Shown one piece after another: positions 17,093 through 27,354 of a DNA stretch of 64,000 bases. The translations under genes were made by a program, and so were the position numbers. The stretch is from Pseudomonas crudilactis. GTDB lineage: Bacteria > Pseudomonadota > Gammaproteobacteria > Pseudomonadales > Pseudomonadaceae. Location: contig NZ_WXVV01000001.1 in the NCBI RefSeq assembly GCF_013433315.1, forward strand, positions 372,001 through 436,000. Reading direction: 5' to 3'. Under the pieces are notes generated by a model. It saw only the letters and a list, made by a program, of their open reading frames with translations. It was not told where the DNA came from and ran no database searches. Position 1 is the first letter of the stretch. The number at the start of each line of letters is the position of its first letter.

Positions 17093-18076
17093 TCAGCGAT
17101 TGACGTCCACCACAACCCGTCCGCGAAGTTGCCCGGCGAGCAATTTCGGCGCCGCATCGATGGCTTCACTCAGGCCGATTTCATGGCTGATCAAGGCCAG
17201 CAACGAGAAATCCAGATCCCTCGCCAAACGATCCCAAGCTTCCAGGCGACGGGCCTTGGGCTGGGTCACGCTGTTGATGCCGGCCAGCGTCACACCGCGC
17301 AAAATGAACGGCGCCACCGAGGCCGGGAAATCCATACCTTGGGCCAGACCACAGGCGGCGACGGTGCCTTCGGAGCGGGTGCTCGCGCAAGCATTGGCCA
17401 GTGTATGACTGCCCACCGAATCGATCACCGCTGCCCAACGCTCTTTGGCCAGCGGCTTGCCGGGCGCTGACAACGTGGCGCGGTCGATGATTTCACCGGC
17501 GCCCAACTGCTGCAGATATTCATGCTCGGAAACCCGGCCAGTCGACGCGACGACACGATAGCCAAGCTTGCTCAGCAGCGCGATGGCAAAACTGCCGACA
17601 CCACCATTGGCGCCCGTCACCAGGACCTCACCCTGCTCTGGCGTCACGCCATTACGCTCAAGCGCGAGAATGCACAGCATCGCCGTATAACCGGCCGTGC
17701 CGATCGCCATGGCTTGCGCCGCTGTAAAGGCTTTGGGCAACGGAATCAGCCAGTCGCCATTGAGCCGCGCCTTCTGCGCCAGACCTCCCCAGTGGTTTTC
17801 GCCAACGCCCCAGCCATTCAGCACCACCTGATCACCCACTTTATAGTCGGGGTGGGAACTGGCTTCCACGGTGCCCGCCAGGTCGATCCCCGGCACCATC
17901 GGAAATTTGCGCACCACCGGGCTGCTGCCGGTAATCGCCAGACCGTCCTTGAAGTTCAGGGTGCTGTACGCGACGGCCACGGTGACATCGCCTTCGGGCA
18001 ATTGCTCTTCGTTGACCTGTTGCAGGTTGGCGCGATAACCGCTGTCGTCTTTGTCGATCACAATGGCGTTGAACAT
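17093..18076 (-). CDS. acuI: AcuI/YhdH-type acrylyl-CoA reductase (quinone oxidoreductase family)
   Basis: A 327-residue zinc-independent MDR protein with GroES-like N-terminal half (LNFKDGLAITG, FPMVPGIDLAGTVE) and NADPH-binding Rossmann half (VLVTGANGGVGSFAIALL). It has the family's conserved WGGLAQKARL region. YhdH/AcuI reduces acryloyl-CoA to propionyl-CoA and protects against acrylate. It is monocistronic and divergent from the exported protein gene at 18264. Confidence 0.88.
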   Translation of the reverse strand: MFNAIVIDKDDSGYRANLQQVNEEQLPEGDVTVAVAYSTLNFKDGLAITGSSPVVRKFPMVPGIDLAGTVEASSHPDYKVGDQVVLNGWGVGENHWGGLAQKARLNGDWLIPLPKAFTAAQAMAIGTAGYTAMLCILALERNGVTPEQGEVLVTGANGGVGSFAIALLSKLGYRVVASTGRVSEHEYLQQLGAGEIIDRATLSAPGKPLAKERWAAVIDSVGSHTLANACASTRSEGTVAACGLAQGMDFPASVAPFILRGVTLAGINSVTQPKARRLEAWDRLARDLDFSLLALISHEIGLSEAIDAAPKLLAGQLRGRVVVDVNR

Positions 18077-18263
18077 GACTGCCTCGCATGACTGTTTTCA
18101 GAATGTCGTGCCTTGAAATACCACATCGCAACACGCTGCCACATTCGACTTTGCGCCAATCGGCGAATCCGCCGGGTATTTCCATGGCGGGCGACTATGC
18201 TTTTTCGACGGTCGTGCTTTTGCCGTTATTCCTTTAGAAATCGGCCTGTCGATGGAGCTGACA

Positions 18264-20699
18264 ATGTCTTACCCGCGCTCGTTGTTAGTGATGTTGGTGC
18301 TGTGCCTGCTGACGTTCGGCAGCGCCTGGGCGGCACCTGCCGCTGAGGCCCCGAGCGAGCCGACCTGGCCGCAAGTCATCAGCAGCGGCAAAGCGAAACT
18401 GACGGTGTATCAGCCGCAACTCGACAGTTGGGATGGTTACACCCTCAATGCCCGTGCGGCCGTTGAAGCCACCGGCGCCGATGGCAAATCCACCTACGGC
18501 ATTGTGCAATTCAGCGCACATACGCTGGTCGACAAGGCCACACGCTGGGTCGCGCTGGATCAGTACAGAATCATCAAGGCCGATTTCCCGGCTGATGCCA
18601 GTCAAGCCACCACGTGGGTCGCGGCTTTGCAGAAAGACGCCGAAAACCGCAAGAAAACCATCTCGCTGGATCAACTGGAAGCCGCGGTTGGCGTACTGTC
18701 AGCCGAGCAGAAAGCTGACAGCGCGCCACTGCAAAACACCCCGCCCACCATCGTCAGTTCCGACGTACCCGCCCTGCTCGTCTATATCGATGGCGATGCG
18801 GCCTATCGACCGGTAGACGGCACTGCACTGCAACGGGTGATCAACACTCGTCCGCTGTTATTGAAAGACGCGCAGGGCACACATTATCTGCACGTCTTCG
18901 ATGGCTGGATGGTCGCCGACCAGATCAATGGCGCCTATACGCGTCTGGCCACACCGCCAGCAGATCTGGAGAAAGCCAGGCAGGCTGCCATTCAGAGCCG
19001 GCAGGTGGATCTGTTGACCGGGCAAAGCGACCCGAAAGACAAGGTCCCCAGCCTGGCCAAGCCGCCACAACCGAAAATCTTCATCGCCACAACCCCCACC
19101 GAATTGCTGGTCACCGATGGCGCAGCGCAGTGGTCGCCCATTCAAGGCACAGGCTTGCTGTATGTCACCAATACCACCGGGCACATCTTCAAGGAGATCG
19201 GTGACCAGAACAGCTATGTGCTGATCTCCGGGCGCTGGTTTCGCGCCACCGATATGAATGGCCCGTGGACGTTTACCCCGGCAGACAAACTGCCGGCAGA
19301 CTTCGCCAACATCCCCGACGACAGCCCGAAAGAAAACGTCAAGGCGTCGGTCGCCGGCACGCCGCAAGCCAAAGAAGCGGCCATCGCCGCGACCATTCCG
19401 CAGACTTCAGCGATCAAGAAAAGCGCGGTAAAAATGACCGCGCCACAGTTCGATGGCGAGCCGCAACTCAAAGCCATCAATACCACGACGTTGCAATACG
19501 TGGTCAACAGCGCAACGCCCATCATCCGTGTCGACAACGACAGCTGGTACGCGGTGGAAAACGGTATCTGGTTCACCGCTACCAGCGTGAGCGGCCCTTG
19601 GGTAGTCGCCAGTTCCGTGCCGGCGGTGATCTATTCGATCCCGCCGAGCTCGCCCATGCATTACCTCACCTACGTCAAAGTCTACGAGTCCAGCGGCGAT
19701 ACGGTGGTGGTCGGCTACACGCCCGGTTATCAGGGTTCGAATCTGGATCCGGCCACAGGCGTCGTGGTGTATGGCACCGGTTATCCCTACACACCCTGGG
19801 TAGGCAGCGTCTGGTATGGCCCGCCGGTGACTTATGGGTTTGGCGTCGCCATTCGCTATACACCGTGGACGGGCTGGACCTTCGGTTTCGGTTTTGGCTG
19901 GAGTTGGGGCGGCAGCACTGTCGCCATGGGTTGGGGCTGGGGCGCCTATCCGTGGTGGGGCAATTACGGCTGGGGATACGCCTGGGGCCCGCACTTGTAC
20001 CCAGCGCCGTTGGCCTGGGGCGGCGCCGCTTACGGTTACCGCGGTGGCGCGGTGGCCTGGGGTCCCGGTGGCTGGGCGGGCACTACCGGCAACATCTATC
20101 ACCAATGGGGTGACCGGGCCACGGTCAGCCGCTATGGCGCCGGCTACAACGCCTGGACCGGCAATCGCTGGGCCGGTCAGGTCGGTTCTTCCTACAACTC
20201 ACGCACCGGCGTGGCGGCTGCGGGTCAACGCGGTGCCGTGCACAACGTCTACACCGGTAATTACGCGGCCGGACGCAGCGGCGTGGCAGTCGGACCGAAC
20301 GGTGGCGCAATTGCCGGCGAACGCGTCACCGCCGGCAATGCGCGCAACGGCACCCAGGTCACCGCCAATCGTGGCGCCGTGTACAACCCCAGCACTGGCA
20401 ACACCACACAATATGGTGGCGTTCGCGGGCGCAATGGCGGCGCTGCACGCGTGGGTGACAACGTTTACGCAGGTCACGATGGCAACGTGTACAAAAAAAC
20501 CGATAACGGCTGGCAACCAATGGTCAAGGGTGGCGCGACCCGGACTGCACCGGTCAATAACAATGCCCAGTTGCAGAATCTCAACCGTGAATCCGCCGCA
20601 CGCAACTTCGGCAACCAGCGCACCAACAATTTTCACAACTCCTCACAATTGATGAATCGCTCGTTTGGCGGCGGCGGTGGCGGACTCCATCGACGCTGA
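18264..20699 (+). CDS. Large exported protein with Gly/Trp/Tyr-rich and repeat-rich C-terminal half
   Basis: 811 residues from the ATG at 18264, which has GGAG seven bases upstream; the ATG at 18252 lies before that site. A Sec signal (SLLVMLVLCLLTFGSAWA) is followed by about 450 residues with repeated units such as LQRVINTRPLLLKDAQGTHY, LLYVTNTTGHIFKEIGDQNS and LQYVVNSATPIIRVDNDSWY: three similar modules. Then come a Gly/Trp/Tyr-rich stretch (WGWGAYPWWGNYGWGYAWGP) near 555-585, a TGN/TAGN repeat zone and a poly-Gly end. Probably periplasmic or outer-membrane. Named functions are not supported; Pseudomonas homologues are usually called carbohydrate-binding-like or hypothetical. Confidence 0.75.
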   Translation: MSYPRSLLVMLVLCLLTFGSAWAAPAAEAPSEPTWPQVISSGKAKLTVYQPQLDSWDGYTLNARAAVEATGADGKSTYGIVQFSAHTLVDKATRWVALDQYRIIKADFPADASQATTWVAALQKDAENRKKTISLDQLEAAVGVLSAEQKADSAPLQNTPPTIVSSDVPALLVYIDGDAAYRPVDGTALQRVINTRPLLLKDAQGTHYLHVFDGWMVADQINGAYTRLATPPADLEKARQAAIQSRQVDLLTGQSDPKDKVPSLAKPPQPKIFIATTPTELLVTDGAAQWSPIQGTGLLYVTNTTGHIFKEIGDQNSYVLISGRWFRATDMNGPWTFTPADKLPADFANIPDDSPKENVKASVAGTPQAKEAAIAATIPQTSAIKKSAVKMTAPQFDGEPQLKAINTTTLQYVVNSATPIIRVDNDSWYAVENGIWFTATSVSGPWVVASSVPAVIYSIPPSSPMHYLTYVKVYESSGDTVVVGYTPGYQGSNLDPATGVVVYGTGYPYTPWVGSVWYGPPVTYGFGVAIRYTPWTGWTFGFGFGWSWGGSTVAMGWGWGAYPWWGNYGWGYAWGPHLYPAPLAWGGAAYGYRGGAVAWGPGGWAGTTGNIYHQWGDRATVSRYGAGYNAWTGNRWAGQVGSSYNSRTGVAAAGQRGAVHNVYTGNYAAGRSGVAVGPNGGAIAGERVTAGNARNGTQVTANRGAVYNPSTGNTTQYGGVRGRNGGAARVGDNVYAGHDGNVYKKTDNGWQPMVKGGATRTAPVNNNAQLQNLNRESAARNFGNQRTNNFHNSSQLMNRSFGGGGGGLHRR

Positions 20700-20807
20700 A
20701 AAACTGCACGGGTTGTTCTGAATTTCGAACTGGCTGCGGATCCGCTTTTGCTGTTAAAAACCGGTTCTGCCGTCCCTGCCCGCTACCTCGTTCGGAGAAC
20801 AGCTTTC

Positions 20808-21872
20808 ATGAGCCAATGGCCAGACACCCGCATACTTGATCTGCTCGGCATTGAACTGCCAATCATCCAGGGCCCGATGGCCGGTGCGACGAATTCGTCC
20901 ATGGTCATCGCCGTGTGCAATGCCGGTGGTCTGGGGTCAATGCCGGCGGCGATGCTGAGCATCGAGCAATTGCGCGAAGAGCTGAACACCATTCGCCAAC
21001 ACACCAACAAGCCCTTCAACGTGAACTTCTTCTGCCATCAGCCGCCGACAGCCGATGAGCAACGTGCACGTGACTGGAAGCATCTGCTGGAACCTTATTA
21101 CCGCGAACTGGGTGCCGATTTCGCTGCACCGACGCCGGTGTCGAACCGAGCGCCGTTCGATGCGGCAGCCTGTGAGGTGCTGGAAGAATTTCGGCCGCAG
21201 GTGGTGAGTTTTCATTTCGGTCTGCCAGAGAAATCCCTGCTCGATCGAGTCAAGGCAACCGGAGCGAAAATCCTCTCCTCGGCCACCACTGTCGATGAAG
21301 CGATCTGGCTGGAACAGCACGGCTGCGACGCGATTATCGCCATGGGTTACGAGGCCGGTGGCCATCGCGGCATGTTTCTCAGTGATGACCTGAGCAGTCA
21401 GGTCGGCACGTTTGCCTTGGTGCCTCAGATAGTCGATGCGGTGACAGTGCCGGTGATTGCCGCCGGGGCTATTGCCGATGCACGCGGCGTCGCGGCGGCG
21501 TTCCTGTTGGGGGCCTCAGCGGCACAGGTTGGCACTGCCTACCTGTTCACGCCAGAAGCGAAAGTCAGCGCTTCTCACCACAAAGCACTGCGCACCGCCA
21601 AGGAAAGCGAAACGGCGGTCACCAATATTTTCACCGGGCGGCCGGCGCGGGGCATTCTCAACCGCGTCATGCGTGAGCTGGGACCGATGTCGCCGAAAGC
21701 GCCGGCATTTCCCTTGGCCGGTGGTGCGCTGATGCCATTGCGGGCAATCAACGAGGCAGAATTTGCCAACCTCTGGGCCGGTCAGGCATTCACCCTGGGC
21801 ACAGACATGGGCAGCGCTGAACTGACCCGACAATTAGCTGAAGGTGCACTGGCAAAACTCACTCGTCATTGA
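20808..21872 (+). CDS. Nitronate monooxygenase-family flavoprotein
   Basis: 354 residues, a TIM-barrel FMN enzyme of the NMO/2-nitropropane dioxygenase family. Visible: LLGIELPIIQGPMAGATNS at the N-terminus, FGLPEKSLLDRVKA, the conserved IAMGYEAGGHRG with catalytic-type His, and LLGASAAQVGTAYLF. It oxidises alkyl nitronates such as propionate-3-nitronate, giving toxin resistance. The open frame starts earlier (20748), but ATG 20808 gives the usual N-terminus and follows CGGAGA. Confidence 0.88.
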   Translation: MSQWPDTRILDLLGIELPIIQGPMAGATNSSMVIAVCNAGGLGSMPAAMLSIEQLREELNTIRQHTNKPFNVNFFCHQPPTADEQRARDWKHLLEPYYRELGADFAAPTPVSNRAPFDAAACEVLEEFRPQVVSFHFGLPEKSLLDRVKATGAKILSSATTVDEAIWLEQHGCDAIIAMGYEAGGHRGMFLSDDLSSQVGTFALVPQIVDAVTVPVIAAGAIADARGVAAAFLLGASAAQVGTAYLFTPEAKVSASHHKALRTAKESETAVTNIFTGRPARGILNRVMRELGPMSPKAPAFPLAGGALMPLRAINEAEFANLWAGQAFTLGTDMGSAELTRQLAEGALAKLTRH

Positions 21873-21940
21873 AGCTGCGCAGTGTGAGGATTCAGGCGTC
21901 CTCACACGGGTTTCAACCAACACTTCCTGTTTGGCGGCAT

Positions 21941-21968
21941 TTCGCTATATATTCCACTATATAGCGAA
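21941..21968. promoter_or_regulatory. ModE operator upstream of modABC
   Basis: A perfect inverted repeat, TTCGCTATATA-N6-TATATAGCGAA, with spacer TTCCAC. It matches the known ModE box (CGCTATATA-N6-TATATAGCG type) and lies 76 bases before modA. ModE-molybdate should repress the operon here. No modE gene is in the window. Confidence 0.93.
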
Positions 21969-22031
21969 TTACCCCCCTTGCATGGGCGCAGTCCACTTCC
22001 AACAATAACTGCGCTCTGCACTCGCCAATAA

Positions 22032-22811
<780 letters not shown>

Positions 22812-23492
22812 ATGTCGCTGACGAGTGCCGATTTCGCGGCGATCTGGCTGACGCTGAAACTGGCGTCCCTGACCACCTTGATCCTGCTGGTTGTCGGCAC
22901 GCCGATTGCCCTGTGGTTGTCGCGTACCCGCTCGTGGTTGCGCGGCCCGATCGGGGCAATTGTCGCCCTGCCCCTCGTGCTGCCACCGACCGTGATTGGT
23001 TTCTATCTGTTGCTGATGATGGGGCCGCACGGATTTCTCGGCCAATTTACCCAATGGCTGGGCCTGGGCACCTTGACCTTCAGCTTCACCGGCCTGGTGA
23101 TCGGCTCGGTGATCTATTCCATGCCGTTCGTGGTGCAGCCGTTGCAAAACGCGTTTTCGGCGATCGGCACCCGCCCACTGGAAGTCGCCGCTACTTTGCG
23201 CGCCAATCCGTGGGACACATTTTTCAGTGTGATCCTGCCGCTGGCGCGTCCTGGTTTTATCACTGCGGCGATCCTCGGCTTCGCACACACCGTCGGTGAG
23301 TTCGGCGTGGTGCTGATGATTGGCGGCAACATTCCCGACAAGACCCGCGTGGTTTCCGTGCAAATCTACGATCACGTCGAAGCAATGGAATACGCACAGG
23401 CCCACTGGCTGGCCGGGGCGATGCTGGTGTTCTCGTTTCTGGTGTTGCTGGCGCTGTACTCCAGCCGCAAAACCCGCGCAGGTTGGAGCTGA
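22812..23492 (+). CDS. modB: Molybdate ABC transporter permease
   Basis: A 226-residue inner-membrane permease with about five hydrophobic segments and the EAA loop [20 protein letters not shown] that docks on ModC. It abuts modA and ends 3 bases before modC, so the operon is tightly coupled. Length is normal. Confidence 0.95.
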   Translation: MSLTSADFAAIWLTLKLASLTTLILLVVGTPIALWLSRTRSWLRGPIGAIVALPLVLPPTVIGFYLLLMMGPHGFLGQFTQWLGLGTLTFSFTGLVIGSVIYSMPFVVQPLQNAFSAIGTRPLEVAATLRANPWDTFFSVILPLARPGFITAAILGFAHTVGEFGVVLMIGGNIPDKTRVVSVQIYDHVEAMEYAQAHWLAGAMLVFSFLVLLALYSSRKTRAGWS

Positions 23493-23495
23493 CCA

Positions 23496-24575
23496 ATGAT
23501 TGTTGTACGTCTGAAACGGGTCTATGCGGACTTCGGCCTCGATGTCGACCTGAACTTGCCCGGCCGTGGCGTGACCGCGCTTTACGGGCATTCCGGCTCG
23601 GGCAAAACCACCTGCCTGCGCTGTATCGCCGGGCTTGAACGCGCTGAACATGGCTTCGTGCAGATCAACGACGAAGTCTGGCAGGACAGCGACAACGGCA
23701 TTTTCGTCCCGCCACACAAACGGGCGCTCGGCTATGTGTTTCAAGAAGCCAGCCTGTTTGCGCACCTGTCGGTATTGGCCAATCTGCAATTCGGCCTCAA
23801 GCGCATCGCCAAGTCCCAGCGTCGGGTAGACATGGCGCAGGCCACTGAACTCTTGGGTATCGGTCATTTGCTCGAACGTCATCCGCAGCATTTGTCGGGA
23901 GGCGAACGCCAGAGAGTCGGTATCGCCCGTGCGTTGCTGACCAGCCCGAAACTGCTGTTGATGGACGAGCCACTGGCTGCTCTCGACAGCCAGCGCAAAA
24001 GTGAAATCCTGCCGTACCTGCAACGCCTGCATGACGAACTGGACATTCCAGTGTTGTACGTCAGCCATGCGCAGGACGAAGTCGCGCGGCTGGCAGACCA
24101 TCTGGTGTTGCTCAGCGAAGGTAAAGCGCTGGCCAGCGGCCCGATCGGTGAAACCCTAGCACGTCTCGACCTGCCGATGGCGATGGGCGATGACGCTGGC
24201 GTAATCATTGAAGGCCAGGTCAGCGCCTACGATGCCGAGTATCAATTGCTCAGCCTGCAATTGCCGGCCACCGAGATGAGCATTCGCGTCACCCACGCAC
24301 CAATTGCATTGGGTCAGCCCCTACGCTGCAAAGTGCACGCCCGGGACATCAGCCTGAGCCTGCAGAACAGCGAGTTCAGCAGCATTCTCAATCGGCTGCC
24401 GGTCACCGTGGTCAGCGAGCAATCAGCAGACAATGCCGCCCACGTGCTGATTCGTCTCGACGCCGGCGGTACGCCATTGGTCGCACGCATCACGCGCTAC
24501 TCCAGAGACCAATTGGGCGTGCATCCGGGCCAGCATTTATGGGCGCAGATCAAAGCGGTCGCGGTCCTCGCCTAA
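23496..24575 (+). CDS. modC: Molybdate ABC transporter ATP-binding protein
   Basis: A 359-residue ATPase. Walker [10 protein letters not shown] near 31-39, ABC signature [15 protein letters not shown], Walker [12 protein letters not shown] and switch His in YVSHAQDE. The C-terminal part (from about 290) is a MOP domain for oxyanion-dependent feedback. It powers ModAB uptake of molybdate. Confidence 0.96.
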   Translation: MIVVRLKRVYADFGLDVDLNLPGRGVTALYGHSGSGKTTCLRCIAGLERAEHGFVQINDEVWQDSDNGIFVPPHKRALGYVFQEASLFAHLSVLANLQFGLKRIAKSQRRVDMAQATELLGIGHLLERHPQHLSGGERQRVGIARALLTSPKLLLMDEPLAALDSQRKSEILPYLQRLHDELDIPVLYVSHAQDEVARLADHLVLLSEGKALASGPIGETLARLDLPMAMGDDAGVIIEGQVSAYDAEYQLLSLQLPATEMSIRVTHAPIALGQPLRCKVHARDISLSLQNSEFSSILNRLPVTVVSEQSADNAAHVLIRLDAGGTPLVARITRYSRDQLGVHPGQHLWAQIKAVAVLA

Positions 24576-24647
24576 ATCATTCGGCACCACGGCAACGGCG
24601 TGCGGTCAATCGTTTTACAGACCGCCGCGCCATTAAAGGAAACTACC

Positions 24648-25685
24648 GTGCCCGACACCGTGCTGACTGCCGACCTGCCATCCGACCTGCATTACGTCGA
24701 CGACACCCAGCCCGGTATCACCCGCAAGAAACTGCGCGGCAAGTTCTGCTACTTCGAGCCGTCAGGCCAGCGCATCACCGACACCGACGAAATCAAACGC
24801 ATCAATGCCCTCGCTGTACCGCCGGCCTACATCGATGTGTGGATTTGCCCCGATCCGCAAGGTCATTTGCAAGCCACCGGCCGTGATGCCCGTGGCCGCA
24901 AGCAATATCGTTATCACGCGCGTTGGCGCGAAGTGCGCGATGCCGATAAATATTCGCGGCTGCGCGAGTTTGGCCTGGCCTTGCCGAAACTGCGCAAGCA
25001 ACTGGAAGCGTTGTTGGCCGCGCCCGGCTTCAGTCGCGACAAGGTCATGGCCACCGTAATCACCCTGCTTGATGCGACGCTGATTCGGGTCGGCAACACG
25101 CAATACGCCCGCGACAACCGCTCCTACGGCCTGACCACCCTGCGCAGCCGGCATGTCGAAGTCAACGGCAGTGCGATCCTGTTTCAGTTTCGCGGCAAGA
25201 GCGGCATCGAACACCAGATTACCGTCAAGGATCGGCGGTTGGCGCGGATTATCAAGCGCTGTCTGGAGATTCCCGGGCAGAACCTGTTTCAGTATCTGGA
25301 TGAAAACGGTGAGCGGCACACCGTCAGCTCTTCCGACGTCAACGCCTACCTGCAAACCCTGACCGGTGCCGACTTCACCGCCAAGGACTATCGCACCTGG
25401 GCTGGCAGCGCCCTGGCGTTGGCGGTATTGCGCGAACTCAAGCATGAATCCGAGACCGAGGCCAAACGGCATGTGGTGGAGATGGTGAAAAATGTCTCCA
25501 GGCAGTTGGGTAACACCCCGGCGGTGTGTCGCAAGTGTTATATCCACCCGGCGGTGGTGGAGAATTTCATGCTCGGCACCCTCGCCGAATTACCGCGCCC
25601 CCGCGTGCGCAAAGGCCTGCGCGCCGAAGAAGTGGCTTTGGCAATGTTTCTTGAACGCATGAGCGACATCACCACCGCGCCTTGA
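24648..25685 (+). CDS. Type IB DNA topoisomerase (poxvirus-like)
   Basis: 345 residues from a GTG at 24648 preceded by AAAGGA; the open frame from 24600 has no ribosome site. It relaxes supercoils through a 3'-phosphotyrosine. Catalytic residues visible: the Arg in TTLRSRHVEV, Lys in FRGKSGIEH, Arg in DYRTWAGS and the nucleophile Tyr in CRKCYIHPAVV. The position equivalent to the vaccinia catalytic His appears to be Asn (LGNTP), as in bacterial members. It follows modC by 72 bases but is probably a separate unit. Confidence 0.9.
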   Translation: MPDTVLTADLPSDLHYVDDTQPGITRKKLRGKFCYFEPSGQRITDTDEIKRINALAVPPAYIDVWICPDPQGHLQATGRDARGRKQYRYHARWREVRDADKYSRLREFGLALPKLRKQLEALLAAPGFSRDKVMATVITLLDATLIRVGNTQYARDNRSYGLTTLRSRHVEVNGSAILFQFRGKSGIEHQITVKDRRLARIIKRCLEIPGQNLFQYLDENGERHTVSSSDVNAYLQTLTGADFTAKDYRTWAGSALALAVLRELKHESETEAKRHVVEMVKNVSRQLGNTPAVCRKCYIHPAVVENFMLGTLAELPRPRVRKGLRAEEVALAMFLERMSDITTAP

Positions 25686-25881
25686 TCGACAACTTATCGC
25701 CCAGCTACAGGCCAGGACCGGCCGTTCACCAGCGTCGAAGATTGGTGCCCGTTGAGCAACGCCTGGATTGATCGGAACGCCGAGAAAGGCGCCGGCAACC
25801 GACGAGTTGACCTGTCTATTTTTTGCACGATTGCCGGAGGCTTCTATAGTTGATCTGACACGAATCAGCTGCGGTGACGCC

Positions 25882-26112
25882 ATGGAAGACATTTTCGTTG
25901 TGAAGCGTTGCAACAAGATCATCATTCATGGTCGACGCGCCGGAGACAGCCAGCATGATCCCGCCGAAGCCCTGAGTTGGTTTCGCATCTGCGATACCCG
26001 CACCAACGGCTTCATCGGCGATGGCTACGACGTTGAAGAGGATGCACGACGTGAATGCAAACGCCTCAACGCAGCCAGTTCCCCAAAAGCGGTCCGCGAA
26101 TCGTCCGGCTGA
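25882..26112 (+). CDS. Small hypothetical protein
   Basis: 76 residues from ATG 25882 (MEDIFVVKRCNKIIIHGRRA), central beta-rich part (LSWFRICDTRTNGFIGDGYD) and a charged helical tail. The ribosome site is weak (GGTGA). A terminator 60 bases downstream supports a real transcript. No recognised family. Confidence 0.55.
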   Translation: MEDIFVVKRCNKIIIHGRRAGDSQHDPAEALSWFRICDTRTNGFIGDGYDVEEDARRECKRLNAASSPKAVRESSG

Positions 26113-26171
26113 TGCCGATCATAAGCGGGTCTATACTGAAACCAGCTGAAGGAGCAGCGCCCCACGGCACA

Positions 26172-26195
26172 AGGCTCGCGACGCGCGGGCTTTTT
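26172..26195 (+). terminator. Intrinsic terminator
   Basis: The stem AGGCTCGCG/CGCGGGCTT (one G-U and one A-T variation) is followed by T at 26191-26195. It ends the 25882-26112 gene. Confidence 0.65.
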
Positions 26196-26230
26196 GCTGC
26201 AGCTCAGGTTTCATAGAACGGAGGTGTTTC

Positions 26231-26461
26231 ATGTCCGAAAAAGAGTCCATCACCACCCTCCTCACCCTGCTCGACGCCCGTCAGGCACGCCTCGCGGCCG
26301 CTTGCAAAGAGATCGCCGACTGGGTCGACCACCAAGGCGGGCACCCGACCGCCCTGCGCATCCGCGACCGCCTTAACGATATCGAAAAGGATGCCCCGCT
26401 GATCCGCAACACGCTATCGGCGCTCAAACCTGTTGATCGGCCACTGCCTCGATTCAGGTAA
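26231..26461 (+). CDS. Small helical hypothetical protein
   Basis: 76 residues starting MSEKESITTLLTLLDARQ with ACGGAGG upstream of the ATG. Predicted as an all-helical, charged cytoplasmic protein (AACKEIADWVDHQGGHPTAL then RIRDRLNDIEKDAPLIRNTL). No recognised family or cofactor motif. Confidence 0.6.
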   Translation: MSEKESITTLLTLLDARQARLAAACKEIADWVDHQGGHPTALRIRDRLNDIEKDAPLIRNTLSALKPVDRPLPRFR

Positions 26462-26636
26462 ACCGGTTGCGTAACGTTCATCGAAAGAGGCTCCAGGAGC
26501 GGTGATACAAGCGTCACCGCGCTGTCGCTTGTGCGCTGTTTGTATATTTCCTGTGCGGGTTGTTTCTTTTCACATAAAAATCACATCGGCGCGCCTACAG
26601 TGCATTCACTCCTTTAGATAAAACCCCTCTCGCCCG

Positions 26637-26657
26637 CCCGCATGCGGGTGTTTTTTT
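26637..26657 (+). terminator. Intrinsic terminator
   Basis: CCCGCATGCGGG (26637-26648) is a self-complementary stem followed by seven T at 26651-26657. It lies between the small hypotheticals. Confidence 0.7.
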
Positions 26658-26732
26658 GCGTGCTGATCCAGTCAAAGAACTGCGCTGTCCATGAACGGTC
26701 AAAACCTGTACACGTCACGAAGGAGACAGTTC

Positions 26733-27014
26733 ATGGTCATTCACTTCAACGTCGGCGGCCATTTGGCCTGTGGTCATAAAGGCAAACAACTGGCAGCAAG
26801 CAAAGAGCTCAATCGCGTAAAGTGCCGCAGTTGCCGTAATACCGAAGCCTACAAACAGGCGAGAAAAGATCAACGCAATGCCGCGCGCCGCAACGCCCGG
26901 CAAGCAAAAACCGCACACGCCACGAACTGGCGCGCCGAGTGGATTGAGCGGTTGACGGAGATGGCCGGTCTACAACGACTGCCTCGGGGCTTTGCTGGAC
27001 AGGCATTCGTTTAG
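26733..27014 (+). CDS. Small basic hypothetical protein with Cys motif
   Basis: 93 residues from ATG 26733 with AAGGAGA upstream. It has CGHKG followed about 20 residues later by CRSC, a possible zinc-ribbon, then a very basic Arg/Lys/Ala helix (ARKDQRNAARRNARQAKTAH). This composition fits nucleic-acid binding, but that is inference. It ends in a strong terminator. Confidence 0.6.
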   Translation: MVIHFNVGGHLACGHKGKQLAASKELNRVKCRSCRNTEAYKQARKDQRNAARRNARQAKTAHATNWRAEWIERLTEMAGLQRLPRGFAGQAFV

Positions 27015-27023
27015 ACCTGGATG

Positions 27024-27053
27024 AACAAGGGCCGATTAATCGGCCCTTGTTTA
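27024..27053. terminator. Near-perfect bidirectional hairpin terminator
   Basis: A 28-base perfect palindrome (27024-27051, core GGGCCGATTAATCGGCCC, flanked by AACAA and TTGTT) followed by TTATTTG. It ends the 26733-27014 gene. Confidence 0.8.
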
Positions 27054-27354
27054 TTTGTCAGTTGTACGCTGCAGCTTTTCAACCTGTTCAATGCCTGATT
27101 GAGCAGGTGCTTTTTGCCCCCAGCTTCTTCAGGCTTCTCGCTTTTCCAAGATCCTTCTTTAGGTTGAACCCGGAGTTCACTCTCACGTTTTCTTGTGGCG
27201 TTCACATGCCTGCGCATGACCGGCAGGCATACCAAAGCATTAGTTTCAAACACCCATGTCTGGTGGTCAGTCTCCGGCCTTTGCCCAAATATTGCCCAGA
27301 CCGAGGCTCACGCCTTGTCGCTTCTTTATCTCAACCATTCAAAGGGTGTTGCAC
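27052..27354. other. Intergenic region before the alpha/beta hydrolase
   Basis: I see no convincing gene. Open frames on both strands lack ribosome sites and codon bias. A partial ATACC-N4-CAT box at 27229-27240 resembles those of the nearby regulon, but without the element at +48. Confidence 0.45.

Noticed and set aside
27052..27253. Minus-strand 80-codon frame
   Set aside because: It runs through the 27024-27053 hairpin and lacks ribosome site and coherent codon use.
27229..27277. ATACC-N4-CAT box before the alpha/beta hydrolase as a fifth strong regulon promoter
   Set aside because: The box is imperfect and position +48 lacks an ATGTAG-like element.
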